A stretch of 64,000 nt of DNA from Aminobacter sp039907765 (GCF_039907765.1 NZ_JARDJI010000011.1:62001-126000); one strand, 5' to 3'; shown: positions 41,133 through 52,718, counted from the stretch's first letter. Numbers and translations are program-made. The notes: a model not told the origin generated them from the letters alone.

Positions 41133-41690
41133 GTGACGGTTGCCGTGTCTCCGGATGGGCTTCCAGCACTAGTGCTGAACGCGGATTATCGCCCGCTCAG
41201 CTACTACCCCTTGTCGTTGTGGTCCTGGCAGGATGCGATCAAGGCGGTGTTCCTCGACCGCGTCAACATCGTCGCCGAATACGAGCACGCCGTCTCGTCG
41301 CCCACCTTCTCGATGAAGCTGCCGAGCGTCGTCAGCCTCAAGAACTACGTCAAGCCGTCGCGCTATCCGGCCTTCACCCGCTTCAACGTGTTCCTGCGCG
41401 ACCGCTTCCAGTGCCAATACTGCGGCACGCCCGAGGATCTGACCTTCGACCATGTCGTCCCGCGCCACCGCGGCGGGGCCACGACGTGGGAAAACGTCGT
41501 CGCCGCCTGCTCGCCCTGCAATCTCAGGAAGGGTGGCATGATGCCGGCGCAGGCCAAGATGTGGCCGCTGCAGAAGCCGTTCCAGCCGACCGTGCACGAC
41601 CTGCACAACAACGGCCGGCTGTTCCCGCCCAACCACCTGCACGAAAGCTGGATGGACTATCTCTACTGGGATGTCGAACTGGAGCCTTGA
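41133..41690 (+). CDS. HNH endonuclease family protein
   Basis: 185 residues from a GTG with a perfect AAGGAGGT 7 nt upstream. The zinc-ribbon cysteines are C94-x2-C97 and C126-x2-C129; D106-H107, H112 and N121/N130 make the HNH metal site. The N-terminal A-L-V-L-N-A-D-Y-R-P-L-S is that of the widespread cyanobacterial/alphaproteobacterial stand-alone HNH proteins, which are core genes of unknown role rather than mobile elements. No intron, toxin or restriction partner is nearby. Confidence 0.9.
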   Translation: MTVAVSPDGLPALVLNADYRPLSYYPLSLWSWQDAIKAVFLDRVNIVAEYEHAVSSPTFSMKLPSVVSLKNYVKPSRYPAFTRFNVFLRDRFQCQYCGTPEDLTFDHVVPRHRGGATTWENVVAACSPCNLRKGGMMPAQAKMWPLQKPFQPTVHDLHNNGRLFPPNHLHESWMDYLYWDVELEP

Positions 41691-41699
41691 TGAAGGCTG

Positions 41700-41734
41700 A
41701 TCTCCCCCCTTGCGGGGGAGATGTCCGGCAGGAC
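41700..41734. repeat. palindromic intergenic element between HNH and dsbB
   Basis: ATCTCCCCC and GGGGGAGAT arms (41700-41708, 41714-41722) with a 5-nt loop, followed by GTCC-GGCA-GGAC (41723-41734). The composition matches the RIME-like elements elsewhere in the window. It lies between convergent genes and may end transcription in both directions. Confidence 0.65.
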
Positions 41735-41772
41735 AGAGGGGGGTGCGAAGGATCGCTGCCCGCCCGCGACCC

Positions 41773-42291
41773 TCACCCCTTCCTGAACGCTCCACGAAAC
41801 GCGACGACCGCAAGGATCGCGCTGGCGATCACGTTCCAGCCGGCAAACGACAGGCCCAGCACCCTGAGCGCCGCCTTGTTGCAGGAGGGCGGCACGACGT
41901 CGTTGAGGACGTCGAGCAATCCCTTGCCGCCGGTGTCGACGGGGCCGGCGACCGCCGCGCAGTCGGTCGGACCCTGCCACCAGGCCCATTCGACGCCGGC
42001 GTGGAAGACCGCCAGGTAGAGCCCGTAGGTCATCAGCAGCCCACCCGCCACGAGCAGGGCGCGCGTCGTCCAGGCCGGCCACTGCATGACCGAGGCGAGC
42101 GTCGCCAGGGCCATCAGGGGCACGCCGACATAATAGGGGGTGCGCTGCTCGAGGCAGAGCTTGCAGGGCATGTAGCCGCCGATGTGCTGGAAGCCGAGCG
42201 CGGTGCCGACGACGACGGCCATGGCGACGGCGAGGAAGAGCGCCGTCGCGGTCAGGCTGCGGCGGCTGGGGTCGGAGGCAAGCGAGGTCAT
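41773..42291 (-). CDS. dsbB: Disulfide bond formation protein B
   Basis: 172 residues, four membrane helices. The first periplasmic cysteine pair is P-C-K-L-C-L-E-Q-R and the second pair is D-C-A-A-V and S-C-N-K in the large loop. DsbB reoxidises DsbA and passes electrons to quinone. The frame also opens at a TTG (42321) whose last bases overlap the stop of the DedA gene, which would give translational coupling; the ATG is chosen because it fits family length. Confidence 0.88.
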   Translation of the reverse strand: MTSLASDPSRRSLTATALFLAVAMAVVVGTALGFQHIGGYMPCKLCLEQRTPYYVGVPLMALATLASVMQWPAWTTRALLVAGGLLMTYGLYLAVFHAGVEWAWWQGPTDCAAVAGPVDTGGKGLLDVLNDVVPPSCNKAALRVLGLSFAGWNVIASAILAVVAFRGAFRKG

Positions 42292-42317
42292 GTGGCGAGG
42301 TCCGATGGTTGAGCCGG

Positions 42318-42902
42318 TCAAGCGAAATATTTGACGAGAAGATAGAGCAAAATCAGGGCGGCGGCAGCGACCCCGGCGAGCAGGCCGAGGCGCTTTTCGA
42401 TGAAATGGCGGATCGGATCGCCGTAGGTCCTGAGCAGCCAGGCCAGGAACAGGAAGCGTGCGCCGCGGGCGACGATCGCCGAGACGATGAACCAGCCGAG
42501 CGGGAAGCCGACGACGCCGGCGAGGATGGTGACAACCTTGATCGGCGGCAGGTGGGCTAGGCCCGAGGTGACCAGCATCAACAGGATGATGCCTGTGCCG
42601 GACAGTTTGAGGTTTTCGAACGCCTCATACTTGCCGTAGAATTCGAGCACCGGCCGGGCGATCGCCTCGAACGCGTAGTGCCCGAGATACCAGCCGGCGA
42701 TGCCGCCGAGCACCGAGGCGACCGTCGCCACCAGCGCGTAGCGATAGGCGCGGTCGGGCCGCGACAGCGCCATCGGCAGATAGAGCACGTCTGCCGGCAC
42801 GAGGAAGATCGAGCTCTCGATGAAGGCGATGATGGCCAGCCACCATTCGGCGGATTTCCGTGCCGCGAGCGACAGGGTCCAGTCGTAGAGTTGGCGAAGC
42901 AT
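42318..42902 (-). CDS. YqaA/DedA-type SNARE-associated membrane protein
   Basis: 194 residues, four to five membrane helices with F-I-E-S-S-I-F-L-V-P-A-D-V near residue 27 and G-W-Y-L-G-H-Y near 75, typical of the DedA/YqaA group. DedA proteins act in undecaprenyl-phosphate or lipid flipping; the exact role here is not known. AGAGGA 5 nt upstream of the ATG supports the start. First gene before dsbB. Confidence 0.88.
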   Translation of the reverse strand: MLRQLYDWTLSLAARKSAEWWLAIIAFIESSIFLVPADVLYLPMALSRPDRAYRYALVATVASVLGGIAGWYLGHYAFEAIARPVLEFYGKYEAFENLKLSGTGIILLMLVTSGLAHLPPIKVVTILAGVVGFPLGWFIVSAIVARGARFLFLAWLLRTYGDPIRHFIEKRLGLLAGVAAAALILLYLLVKYFA

Positions 42903-43027
42903 CGGGTCCTCTTGGATTGCGCGCCTTGTGTAGGCAGAAATGTCGCGCTGCACAATGCCGCCGCCATTCACGAATGTGAAACACGCCAGGCGTGCACGAT
43001 CAGTCGCACAATCGCGTACGGAGACGG

Positions 43028-43055
43028 TTGACGGACGGGCCGCGGACCGTATAGT
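43028..43055 (+). promoter_or_regulatory. tRNA-Leu promoter
   Basis: TTGACG (43028-43033), 16-nt spacer, TATAGT (43050-43055); start near 43062, 22 nt before the tRNA. The 181-nt gap after the DedA start holds nothing else I can identify. Confidence 0.7.
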
Positions 43056-43083
43056 CCGCCTCCGTTCTGCCCGCTCGCGGCAG

Positions 43084-43168
43084 GCCCCTATGGCGGAATT
43101 GGTAGACGCGCTCGACTCAAAATCGAGTTCCGCAAGGAGTGCTGGTTCGATCCCGGCTAGGGGCACCA
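43084..43168 (+). tRNA. tRNA-Leu, anticodon CAA
   Basis: Class II tRNA of 85 nt including an encoded CCA. Acceptor arms GCCCCTA (43084-43090) and TAGGGGC (43158-43164) pair fully. Anticodon arm CTCGA-CTCAAAA-TCGAG gives anticodon CAA, reading UUG. A long variable arm and the T-arm GCTGG-TTCGATC-CCGGC are present. Confidence 0.97.
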
Positions 43169-43170
43169 TT

Positions 43171-43184
43171 CCCTTTCGAAAGGG
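43171..43184 (+). terminator. tRNA-Leu terminator
   Basis: CCCTT-TCGA-AAGGG hairpin 2 nt after the CCA end, followed by TCGTTGTTTGCTTTC. Short stem but suitable position and a T-rich tail. Confidence 0.5.
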
Positions 43185-43289
43185 TCGTTGTTTGCTTTCA
43201 CCGCACCGGTGCCGGATGCCGCGTCGGCAAGCGGCTCGAGTAGATCACGTGTCCAGATTGACTTGGCACGATCAGACAAGCTCCCTAGG

Positions 43290-44030
43290 ATGGGTTTATT
43301 GCCGGCAAGCCAAAGAGAATTACAATTGTCTACTGATAAAGCACTTCAATCGTTCAATTTCCTGAATTTCCGTTTCTTGCTTTTCTGGGTTTTGATGGCT
43401 GGGATCGGTGTGAGCGTGCTCTCCGGGGCATCGATGTCCGTGGGCACTGCCAGGGCGTTGTTGAAGGAGAATGGCCCGGTAGAAGTCGCGAGTGCGGTGC
43501 TGCACTTCGTGGTCGCGGCGGCTGCGGCGGGCCTGTGGTTTCGCCGCGGCGGGCTGGCCGGGCCGATCGCGGTAGCCGCGCTGCTCCTGGGCGCGCGTGA
43601 ACTGGACTGGCATCACGCCTTCACCACGTTCGGGCTGTTCAACGTTCGCCAATATATCAGGCCGGAAGTTTCGCTTGTCGAGAAACTGGCCAGCGCCGGC
43701 GTCATAGCCCTCATCTGCACGATCCTGGTGGTTTCGCTGACGAGGTCGAAAGACCACATCAAGGACCTGGTGGTTCGCCGGCCACCCGCAGCCTACGGCG
43801 CGGTCGTGCTTCTGGCCTACTTGCCGACCCTCAAGGTCCTCGACGCCATTCCCCGGTGGTTCCGGCAGGCCGGGAGCGCCCTTTCCGAAACGGGCGTGAA
43901 ATTTTCCCGGGCTCTCGAAGAGATCAACGAAATGTGGTTGCCGGTGCTGGTGCTGCTGTTCCTGTTGCAGCTGTATCATCCCTCGCCGAAGATCGAGCCG
44001 ACGCCAAGCCTGAATGGCACGCCCGGCTGA
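43290..44030 (+). CDS. integral membrane protein of unknown function
   Basis: 246 residues, about five hydrophobic helices (for example F-R-F-L-L-F-W-V-L-M-A-G-I and the near-C-terminal L-P-V-L-V-L-L-F-L-L-Q-L). No family is recognised. R-E-L-D-W-H-H-A-F-T-T-F-G-L-F near the middle is the most distinctive segment. The start is doubtful: this ATG has no good ribosome-binding site, and TTG 43326 is in frame. The first 100 nt are less GC-rich than neighbours. Its place just behind a tRNA gene would suit acquired DNA, but no integrase or attachment duplication is visible. Confidence 0.65.
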   Translation: MGLLPASQRELQLSTDKALQSFNFLNFRFLLFWVLMAGIGVSVLSGASMSVGTARALLKENGPVEVASAVLHFVVAAAAAGLWFRRGGLAGPIAVAALLLGARELDWHHAFTTFGLFNVRQYIRPEVSLVEKLASAGVIALICTILVVSLTRSKDHIKDLVVRRPPAAYGAVVLLAYLPTLKVLDAIPRWFRQAGSALSETGVKFSRALEEINEMWLPVLVLLFLLQLYHPSPKIEPTPSLNGTPG

Positions 44031-44144
44031 GACAGGTCCTTGACGTCGCCCGGGAGCGGGGCTACCCGACAAAGCCTGTTCACGGTGCCTGGCGTCATGA
44101 GGGCCGGCACCATTCCACTCGCGGAGGAGCGGAGACGACGGTCC

Positions 44145-45776
44145 ATGCTCGAACGGCGCGACAGCTACGACGCCCTCTATCGCGACTTCCGCTGGAACAT
44201 CCCGCATAAATTCAACATCGGCACGGCCGTGTCCGACCGCTGGGCGGCAGTCGATCCCGACCGCACCGCGCTTTTCGAATACCGGGCCGAGGGCGAGGCC
44301 GAGACGCTGTCCTTCGGCGAACTCGCCCGGCGCTCCAACGCCTTCGCCCATGCGCTCAGGGCTCGCGGCGTGCGTCGCGGCGACCGCGTCGCACTGCTCC
44401 TGCCGCAGAGCTTCGAGACGGCCATCGCCCATGTCGCCATCTACAAGCTCGGCGCCATCGCGGTGCCCTTGGCGCTGCTGTTCGGCGTCGAGGCGCTAGA
44501 ATATAGGCTGCAGACCGCGGGCGTGCGCGCGATCGTCACCAATGCCGCCGGCTTCGCCAAGGTCGGCCAGGTCAGCGGCCGCCTGCCGGAGCTCGAGACC
44601 ATCGTGGTGGTCGGCAGCGGCGGCGCCGACGACTTCCAGCGCCTCGTCGCTGGCCATTCGCCAGTGTTTTCGGCCGAGCCGACCGGCCCCGACGATCCGG
44701 CGATGATGATCTTCACCTCCGGCACCACCGGACCGCCCAAGGGCGCGCTGCACGGCCACCGCGTGCTGCTCGGCCACCTGCCGGGCATCCAGATGGCGCA
44801 GGAGTTCATGCCTGAGCCGGGCGACCTGATGTGGACGCCGGCCGACTGGGCCTGGGCCGGGGGCCTGCTCAACCTGCTCTTGCCCGGGCTCTATTTCGGC
44901 CTTCCGGTGGTGGCCGGCCGCTTCGACAAGTTCGATCCGGAGGCGGCGCTGGTGCTCGTCGAGAAGATGGGCGTGCGCAACGCCTTCATCCCGCCCACGG
45001 CGCTGCGCATGCTCAAGGTCGTCCCCGACATCGGCAAGCGCTTCCGGCTGTCGCTGCGCAGCATCGGCTCGGCCGGCGAATCGCTCGGCCGCGAAACCTA
45101 CGACTGGGCGGCCGCCCAGCTCGGGCTGACGGTGAACGAGTTCTACGGCCAGACCGAATGCAACGCCGTGCTCGCCTCCTCGGCCGGGATCGGCGTCAGC
45201 CGGGGAGGGGCCATCGGCAAGGCCGTGCCCGGCCATCGCGTCGCCATCATCGACGGCGAGGGCCGCCGCGTGCCCGTGGGCGAGCCGGGCCAGATCGCCA
45301 TTGCCCGGCCCAATCCGGTGATGTTCCTAGAATACTGGCAGAACCCAGAGGCGACCGAGAAGAAGTTCATCGGCGAGTGGATGACCACCGGCGACCAGGG
45401 CATCGAGGACAAGGACGGCTACGTCACCTTCTTCGGCCGCGACGACGACGTCATCACCTCGGCCGGCTTCCGCATCGGCCCCGGCGAGATCGAGGACTGC
45501 CTCACCGGCCACCCGGCGGTGGCGCTGGCCGCCGCCGTCGGCAAGCCCGATCCGCTGCGCACCGAGATCGTCAAGGCCTATGTGGTGCTCAAGGACGGCG
45601 TCGTGGCCGATGCCGCGCTCGCCGAGGAGATCAAGCTCTGGGTGCGGGAGCGGCTTTCGGCGCACGAATATCCGCGCGAGGTCGAATTCGTCGATTCCAT
45701 GCCGCTGACCACCACCGGCAAGGTCATCCGCCGCATCTTCCGCGAGCGGGCGAAGCGAGAGGCAAGGTCGGCCTAG
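44145..45776 (+). CDS. AMP-binding acyl-CoA synthetase
   Basis: 543 residues, ANL superfamily. The AMP/phosphate loop is M-I-F-T-S-G-T-T-G-P-P-K-G (about 187-199), the adenine site N-E-F-Y-G-Q-T-E-C-N, the hinge G-R-D-D-D-V-I-T-S-A-G-F-R, and the catalytic lysine in T-T-G-K-V-I-R-R near the C-terminus. It activates a carboxylic acid to its CoA thioester; the medium-chain/acetate-like branch is likely but the substrate is unproven. The start is inferred from homology. It converges with the acetyltransferase gene (4-nt overlap). Confidence 0.9.
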   Translation: MLERRDSYDALYRDFRWNIPHKFNIGTAVSDRWAAVDPDRTALFEYRAEGEAETLSFGELARRSNAFAHALRARGVRRGDRVALLLPQSFETAIAHVAIYKLGAIAVPLALLFGVEALEYRLQTAGVRAIVTNAAGFAKVGQVSGRLPELETIVVVGSGGADDFQRLVAGHSPVFSAEPTGPDDPAMMIFTSGTTGPPKGALHGHRVLLGHLPGIQMAQEFMPEPGDLMWTPADWAWAGGLLNLLLPGLYFGLPVVAGRFDKFDPEAALVLVEKMGVRNAFIPPTALRMLKVVPDIGKRFRLSLRSIGSAGESLGRETYDWAAAQLGLTVNEFYGQTECNAVLASSAGIGVSRGGAIGKAVPGHRVAIIDGEGRRVPVGEPGQIAIARPNPVMFLEYWQNPEATEKKFIGEWMTTGDQGIEDKDGYVTFFGRDDDVITSAGFRIGPGEIEDCLTGHPAVALAAAVGKPDPLRTEIVKAYVVLKDGVVADAALAEEIKLWVRERLSAHEYPREVEFVDSMPLTTTGKVIRRIFRERAKREARSA

Positions 45777-47056
45777 CGCTTTCCGAGCAGGCTACGCATC
45801 CGGTCGCGCAGCTTGACCGCCAGTTTTCGCGTCTCCCGGTAGAGATGCAGCTGCGAGGCGGCCTGCCGCGTGGCGCGGTCGGCATCGGGTGTCAGCCCGA
45901 CCACGATGGTCCCGAACGGCTTGCGTTCGCTCCACATGCGCCCGACCATCGGATGGTCCGGCACCGCGCAGGAATCCGTCGTCACGATGTTGGGGTCCTC
46001 GAGGTGGCGCGCGGTGACGTCCATCATCAGCAGCGCGCCGGGCGAGAACCGAGACAGGCTCTCGTCATAGGCGGTCTTCCAGGTATAGGCGACGCCGGCT
46101 TCGACGAAGACCACCAGGCTGGCCACGGTGCGGCCGTCGAGGGTCAGCGAATGGATCCGACACAGGTCCTGCTCGGCCATGCGGTGCACCGCCTCGCGGG
46201 CGAAGGCCGCGCGGTAGCGATCGATCACCATGGCGGTGCGCTTGCGGCCCTTCCAGCCCGAGGCCTCGAGCGTCAGGAACTGCTCGATGGCATGGCGCAC
46301 CTCGTCCTGGCTGCGGGCCACCCTGTGTTCGACCGCGCCCTGCTCGGCGAGCCGCCGGCCGAGGCGCTTGAACTCGCCATGGTGCCGGCCGCCCAGCGCC
46401 GCCTTGAGATAGTCCTCGCCGTCCATCTCGCTTTCGAGGAAGGGGCGTTCGAAGCGGCCGGTCGTCTCGATCGGCAGGCCGCGCGCCTCGGCCACCAAGC
46501 CCAGCATACGGGCGACTGCGCCGTCGAGGCGCATGTCGGGCATCACGAAGACGCGCGGCAGCTTGAGACGGGGCCGCGCCAGCATGGCGAAGAAGTCCTC
46601 GATCACGCCCGCGGGGTCGTCGCGGTCGACGAGCGGCATGCCGAGCGGGCCGAACGGGCTCGACCAGGTCCGCATCACCGGCACGCCGAGGGGCACGGCC
46701 GGTCCCTCGATGGAATAGGGTACGAGCAGGCGCAGCCTGTTGCGGTATTCGGTGCCGTCGCGGATGACGGCAAGCCGCACCTCGCGGTCCTCCAGCCGGG
46801 GCATGGCGGGGGCGAGGAAACGCGGATTGAAGAAGACGTTGGGCTCGATGGTGCGGGTGCACAGATGGTCGAGCTCCTCGACCAGGTCGAAGCCGGCAGA
46901 GGCGGGGTAGATCGCCAGCCGCCGCTGCGGCCGCTCGGAGGAGACCAGTTCGAGCTGCGCCTGGTCGGCGGCGTGTCCCGGCGCGTCGGCGAGGCCCGCG
47001 ATCATCGAGCCGGCAGGCCCGCCGCTGACCTCCTCGAGAAGGGGGACCGCCACCAT
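45773..47056 (-). CDS. BioF2/FemAB-like GNAT acetyltransferase
   Basis: 427 residues; the C-terminal half has the paired-GNAT layout of the BioF2-like (Acetyltransf_6) group, with H-H-G-E-F-K-R-L-G-R-R-L near 225 and A-Y-T-W-K-T-A-Y-D-E-S-L-S-R-F-S-P-G near 335. Such proteins often sit in capsule or exopolysaccharide loci, where they may modify a glycan or peptide. The ATG shares bases with the stop of the flippase gene (TGATG), and GGGAGG lies close upstream, so the pair is translationally coupled. Role inferred from neighbourhood only. Confidence 0.75.
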   Translation of the reverse strand: MVAVPLLEEVSGGPAGSMIAGLADAPGHAADQAQLELVSSERPQRRLAIYPASAGFDLVEELDHLCTRTIEPNVFFNPRFLAPAMPRLEDREVRLAVIRDGTEYRNRLRLLVPYSIEGPAVPLGVPVMRTWSSPFGPLGMPLVDRDDPAGVIEDFFAMLARPRLKLPRVFVMPDMRLDGAVARMLGLVAEARGLPIETTGRFERPFLESEMDGEDYLKAALGGRHHGEFKRLGRRLAEQGAVEHRVARSQDEVRHAIEQFLTLEASGWKGRKRTAMVIDRYRAAFAREAVHRMAEQDLCRIHSLTLDGRTVASLVVFVEAGVAYTWKTAYDESLSRFSPGALLMMDVTARHLEDPNIVTTDSCAVPDHPMVGRMWSERKPFGTIVVGLTPDADRATRQAASQLHLYRETRKLAVKLRDRMRSLLGKR

Positions 47057-48474
47057 CACGCAACCTCCCTGCCGCGCATGGGCACGAACACCAGCATGAC
47101 GATGCCGAGCCTGCGCCACACGGTGAAGGCCAGCGCGCTGGCCTCGAAGATCATCGCCGCCGAGGTGGCGATGGCCGCGCCCCACAGGCCGAGGCTAGGG
47201 ATCAGCGCCACGTTGATGGCGATGTTCAGGGCCAGGGTCATGGCGTAGACGAGGGCGCAGACGTTCTGGTTGCCGCTCATGGTGAGCAGGCTCTCGCAGG
47301 GGCCGACCGCCGAGCGCGCCACCACCGCCGCCACCAGCAGGAACAGCAGCGGATAGCCGGCGTCGAAGCCGGGCCCGAACAGCATCAGCAGCGGTTCGCC
47401 CAGGATGAGCACCGCGACGCCCATCAGAAGCGACGGCCAGAAGGTCCAGGACACCGTCTCGTGGGCGAAGGCGGCCAGCTTGTCGGGCTCGCCATGGGCG
47501 AAGCGGGCGTAGCGCTGGGCCACGCCCGCCTTGACGGCGAAGTAGACGAAATGCACCAGCGCCAGCGTCTTCACGGCGGCGAAATAGACCGCCACCCGGT
47601 CGGGGTCCATGTAGAAGCCGACCATCAGCACGTCGGCGTTGGTGAGCAGGAAAAAGAAGCTCTCGACCAGGAAGATCGGCAGCGAGATCTTCAGCCAGTA
47701 GCCGAGGCGGACGGTGCGCGGGCCGGGGGCAACGCGCCGTTCGGCGCGCGCGGGAATGCTGACGAGCTGGCCGAGCGTGGTGGCATAGGTGGCGGCGATT
47801 GACGCCAGCACCGCCGTTTCGGCCGTCGCCGGCAGGCCCGAGGCAAGTGCCGCCGCCATGAAGGCCAGGATCAGCACCGGCCGGATGATGTAGGCCGGCA
47901 GCAGCGCCGAATAGGCCCAGCTGTTGGCCCTTGCCTGCCCCTGCAGCAAGTCGGACAGCGCTATCATCGGCAGGCAGGACATGCCGAGGAAGAACGGCGC
48001 GACGTAGTAGGGCTCGATCGTGGCCGAGGCCAGCCAGACGCCGGCGGCGCCGAGGGCCGCGATTGCGGTCGAGGCAAACAGCACCAGCATGCGGCTGGCG
48101 CGGAGTATTCCGCGCAGCTCGGCGAACATGCCCTTCTCGCGGTATTCGGGGATGAATCGGATGACCGAGGTGTGGAAGCCGAGGCACGACAGGCTGCCGG
48201 CGATCACCATGGCGACCCAGACCAGCACGAAGATGCCGTATTCGAAGCTGCCCATCCAGCGGGCCAGGAGCACCTGGCTGACGAAGGCGATCGCGGCGCT
48301 GACGATGCGGACGGCGAAGGCGAACAGCGACATGCGCCCGGCCTCGCCGCGCTCGTCGGTGCTGAACAGCGCGGCGTCGATCCGGCGCAGCGCCGGCATG
48401 GCGCGCGTGGCGATCGGCCCCGGCAGCAGGCGCTCGGCTGTCGTCGCTGCGGAAAAGCGCAACGCAAACTCCAT
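47056..48474 (-). CDS. Wzx-like flippase (MATE/oligosaccharide-flippase superfamily)
   Basis: 472 residues with 12-14 membrane helices and the N-terminal R-I-V-S-A-A-I-A-F-V-S-Q-V-L-L-A-R-W segment typical of polysaccharide-synthesis flippases. It would translocate an undecaprenyl-linked glycan across the inner membrane. No glycosyltransferase or polymerase gene is next to it, so the glycan is not known. In-frame starts: this ATG or TTG 48483. Confidence 0.82.
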   Translation of the reverse strand: MEFALRFSAATTAERLLPGPIATRAMPALRRIDAALFSTDERGEAGRMSLFAFAVRIVSAAIAFVSQVLLARWMGSFEYGIFVLVWVAMVIAGSLSCLGFHTSVIRFIPEYREKGMFAELRGILRASRMLVLFASTAIAALGAAGVWLASATIEPYYVAPFFLGMSCLPMIALSDLLQGQARANSWAYSALLPAYIIRPVLILAFMAAALASGLPATAETAVLASIAATYATTLGQLVSIPARAERRVAPGPRTVRLGYWLKISLPIFLVESFFFLLTNADVLMVGFYMDPDRVAVYFAAVKTLALVHFVYFAVKAGVAQRYARFAHGEPDKLAAFAHETVSWTFWPSLLMGVAVLILGEPLLMLFGPGFDAGYPLLFLLVAAVVARSAVGPCESLLTMSGNQNVCALVYAMTLALNIAINVALIPSLGLWGAAIATSAAMIFEASALAFTVWRRLGIVMLVFVPMRGREVA

Positions 48475-48556
48475 CTTCCGCAATATTCCCGCTCAGGCTC
48501 TACTGGAGAGCGATTAAGAAACGGTTGGATGGCATGTGTATCGCGGGGAGGAACCG

Positions 48557-48787
48557 GTGATCACGGAAGAAGAACGCAAGTCGATGCTCAGGGCGCCTTC
48601 GATCGGTCCGACGATGATCCGCTATCTCGAGGAGATCGGCATCGAGCGGCTCGCCGACCTGCGCGGCGCCGATCCGGACGAGATCGCCATGCGCATGAAC
48701 ATCGCGCTCGGGCGACGACACATCAATTCGCTCGGCGTCGCCGCATTGCGCAATCTCATCGCGCTGGCCGAGCGCGAGGCGCCCTGA
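48557..48787 (+). CDS. small helix-hairpin-helix protein (Cdd1-like)
   Basis: 76 residues. R-K-S-M-L-R-A-P-S-I-G-P-T-M-I-R-Y-L followed by L-R-G-A-D-P-D-E-I matches the helix-hairpin-helix shape of the pathogenicity-locus Cdd1 family, which suggests nucleic-acid binding. The GTG has GGGGAGGA 4 nt upstream and is preferred over the in-frame GTG at 48536. It stands alone, divergent from the flippase gene and convergent with secA. No function is known. Confidence 0.7.
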   Translation: MITEEERKSMLRAPSIGPTMIRYLEEIGIERLADLRGADPDEIAMRMNIALGRRHINSLGVAALRNLIALAEREAP

Positions 48788-48796
48788 ACGTGAAAA

Positions 48797-48821
48797 GGCC
48801 CGGCACGAGGCCGGGCCCTTT
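48797..48821. terminator. bidirectional terminator between HhH gene and secA
   Basis: GGCCCGGC (48797-48804) and GCCGGGCC (48810-48817) with a 5-nt loop. On the minus strand the stem is followed by TTTTC and serves secA; on the plus strand by CTTTC. Confidence 0.8.
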
Positions 48822-48841
48822 CGCATTGGTGGCTCTGCCGG

Positions 48842-51565
<2,724 letters not shown>

Positions 51566-51689
51566 CAAGTGGCCCTTTCAATCCGAATGAAGCCGACTGC
51601 CCGCCGGCCGAACCTGCCGAGGGGTGAGGCGGGGGCAGGTGCAACGCGAAAAGCGCCCGGAAAACGGTTCTGGACGCGAGGACGTTGGA

Positions 51690-51718
51690 CAGATAAGAGG
51701 GGGCACAACTTATGTCAA
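51690..51718 (-). promoter_or_regulatory. secA promoter
   Basis: On the minus strand TTGACA (51718-51713), 17-nt spacer, TATCTG (51695-51690): perfect -35 box and correct spacing. Transcription would begin near 51683, giving a leader of about 118 nt. The other half of this 241-nt gap must hold the promoter for the divergent peptidyl-prolyl isomerase gene, which I cannot place. Confidence 0.78.
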
Positions 51719-51806
51719 CGCTGCCGAGAGCGAGCAACAGGCGCCAAATTCCGCCACATTCGCGTTGATTGGAAGTGCGGTCGTTCCCCTCTACCGGAGA
51801 GTATTT

Positions 51807-52718
51807 ATGTCATTTTCGATCCGTAGCGCCTCGCTTGCCCGTCTCGGGCTGGCGGCGAGCCTTATTGCGTTGACTGCCTTTCCCCTCGCGGCGCAGGAAG
51901 CCGCTCCCGCTGCACCGGCCGCCGCGGCGGCCGCTCCGGTAGACCCGACCAAGGTCGTTGCGACCGTCAACGGCCAGGACATCACCGAGGCCGACATCAC
52001 GCTGGCCGAATCCGATCTCGGCGCCCAGTTCGGCCGCCTGCCCCCGGAACAGCGCCGCGCCGCCGCGCTGTCGTCGATCATCGAGATCCGTCTGCTCGCC
52101 GCCCAGGCCGCGGAGAAGGGTCTCGACAAGGACGCCGAGTTCCAGCGCCGCATGGCCTTCCTCACCCAGCGCGCCCTGCACGGCGAGATGGTCGAGAAGG
52201 AAGTGGCCGGCAAGCTGACCGATGCCGACATCCGCGCCCGCTACGACAAGGAGATCGCAGCCCAGCCGCCGGTCAACGAGGTCCACGCCCGCCACATCCT
52301 GGTCAAGACCAAGGAAGAGGCCGAGGCGATCATCAAGAAGCTGGACGGCGGCGAGGACTTCCAGAAGCTCGCCAATGAGAACACGACCGATCCGAGCGGC
52401 AAGAACAGCGGCGGCGACCTCGGCTATTTCGGCCCGGGCCAGATGGTGCCGGAATTCGAGAAGGCGGCGCTGGCGCTCGAAGTCGGCAAGTACACCAAGG
52501 AGCCGGTGCAGACCCAGTTCGGCTGGCACGTCATCAGGGTCGAGGACAAGCGCGCCCAGCAGCCGCCGGCCTTCGATCAGGTGAAGGAAGAGGTCAGGTC
52601 GCTGCTGATCCGCGAGAAGTACATCGAGCTGGTCAAGGGCATCCGCGGCGCGGCCAAGGTCGACATCGCCGATCCGGAGCTCAAGAAGGCGATAGAGGCG
52701 ATCGAGGCCTCCAAGTAA
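51807..52718 (+). CDS. Periplasmic parvulin-type peptidyl-prolyl isomerase
   Basis: 303 residues. A signal peptide covers about residues 1-29 (cleavage near L-A-A-Q), followed by an Ala/Pro linker, a SurA-N-like helical part (about 48-150), and one parvulin domain (about 158-255: V-H-A-R-H-I-L-V-K, G-G-D-L-G-Y-F-G-P-G-Q-M, F-G-W-H-V-I). It helps outer-membrane and periplasmic proteins fold, fitting its place beside secA. GGAG 7 nt before the ATG. A strong terminator follows. Confidence 0.92.
   Translation: MSFSIRSASLARLGLAASLIALTAFPLAAQEAAPAAPAAAAAAPVDPTKVVATVNGQDITEADITLAESDLGAQFGRLPPEQRRAAALSSIIEIRLLAAQAAEKGLDKDAEFQRRMAFLTQRALHGEMVEKEVAGKLTDADIRARYDKEIAAQPPVNEVHARHILVKTKEEAEAIIKKLDGGEDFQKLANENTTDPSGKNSGGDLGYFGPGQMVPEFEKAALALEVGKYTKEPVQTQFGWHVIRVEDKRAQQPPAFDQVKEEVRSLLIREKYIELVKGIRGAAKVDIADPELKKAIEAIEASK

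Noticed and set aside
41133..41690. HNH gene as homing endonuclease or restriction enzyme
   Set aside because: It belongs to a widespread stand-alone core family, has a perfect ribosome-binding site and no intron, methylase or toxin partner.
43084..44030. integrative element at tRNA-Leu
   Set aside because: No integrase, no duplicated tRNA 3' end and no mobile gene in the next 1 kb.
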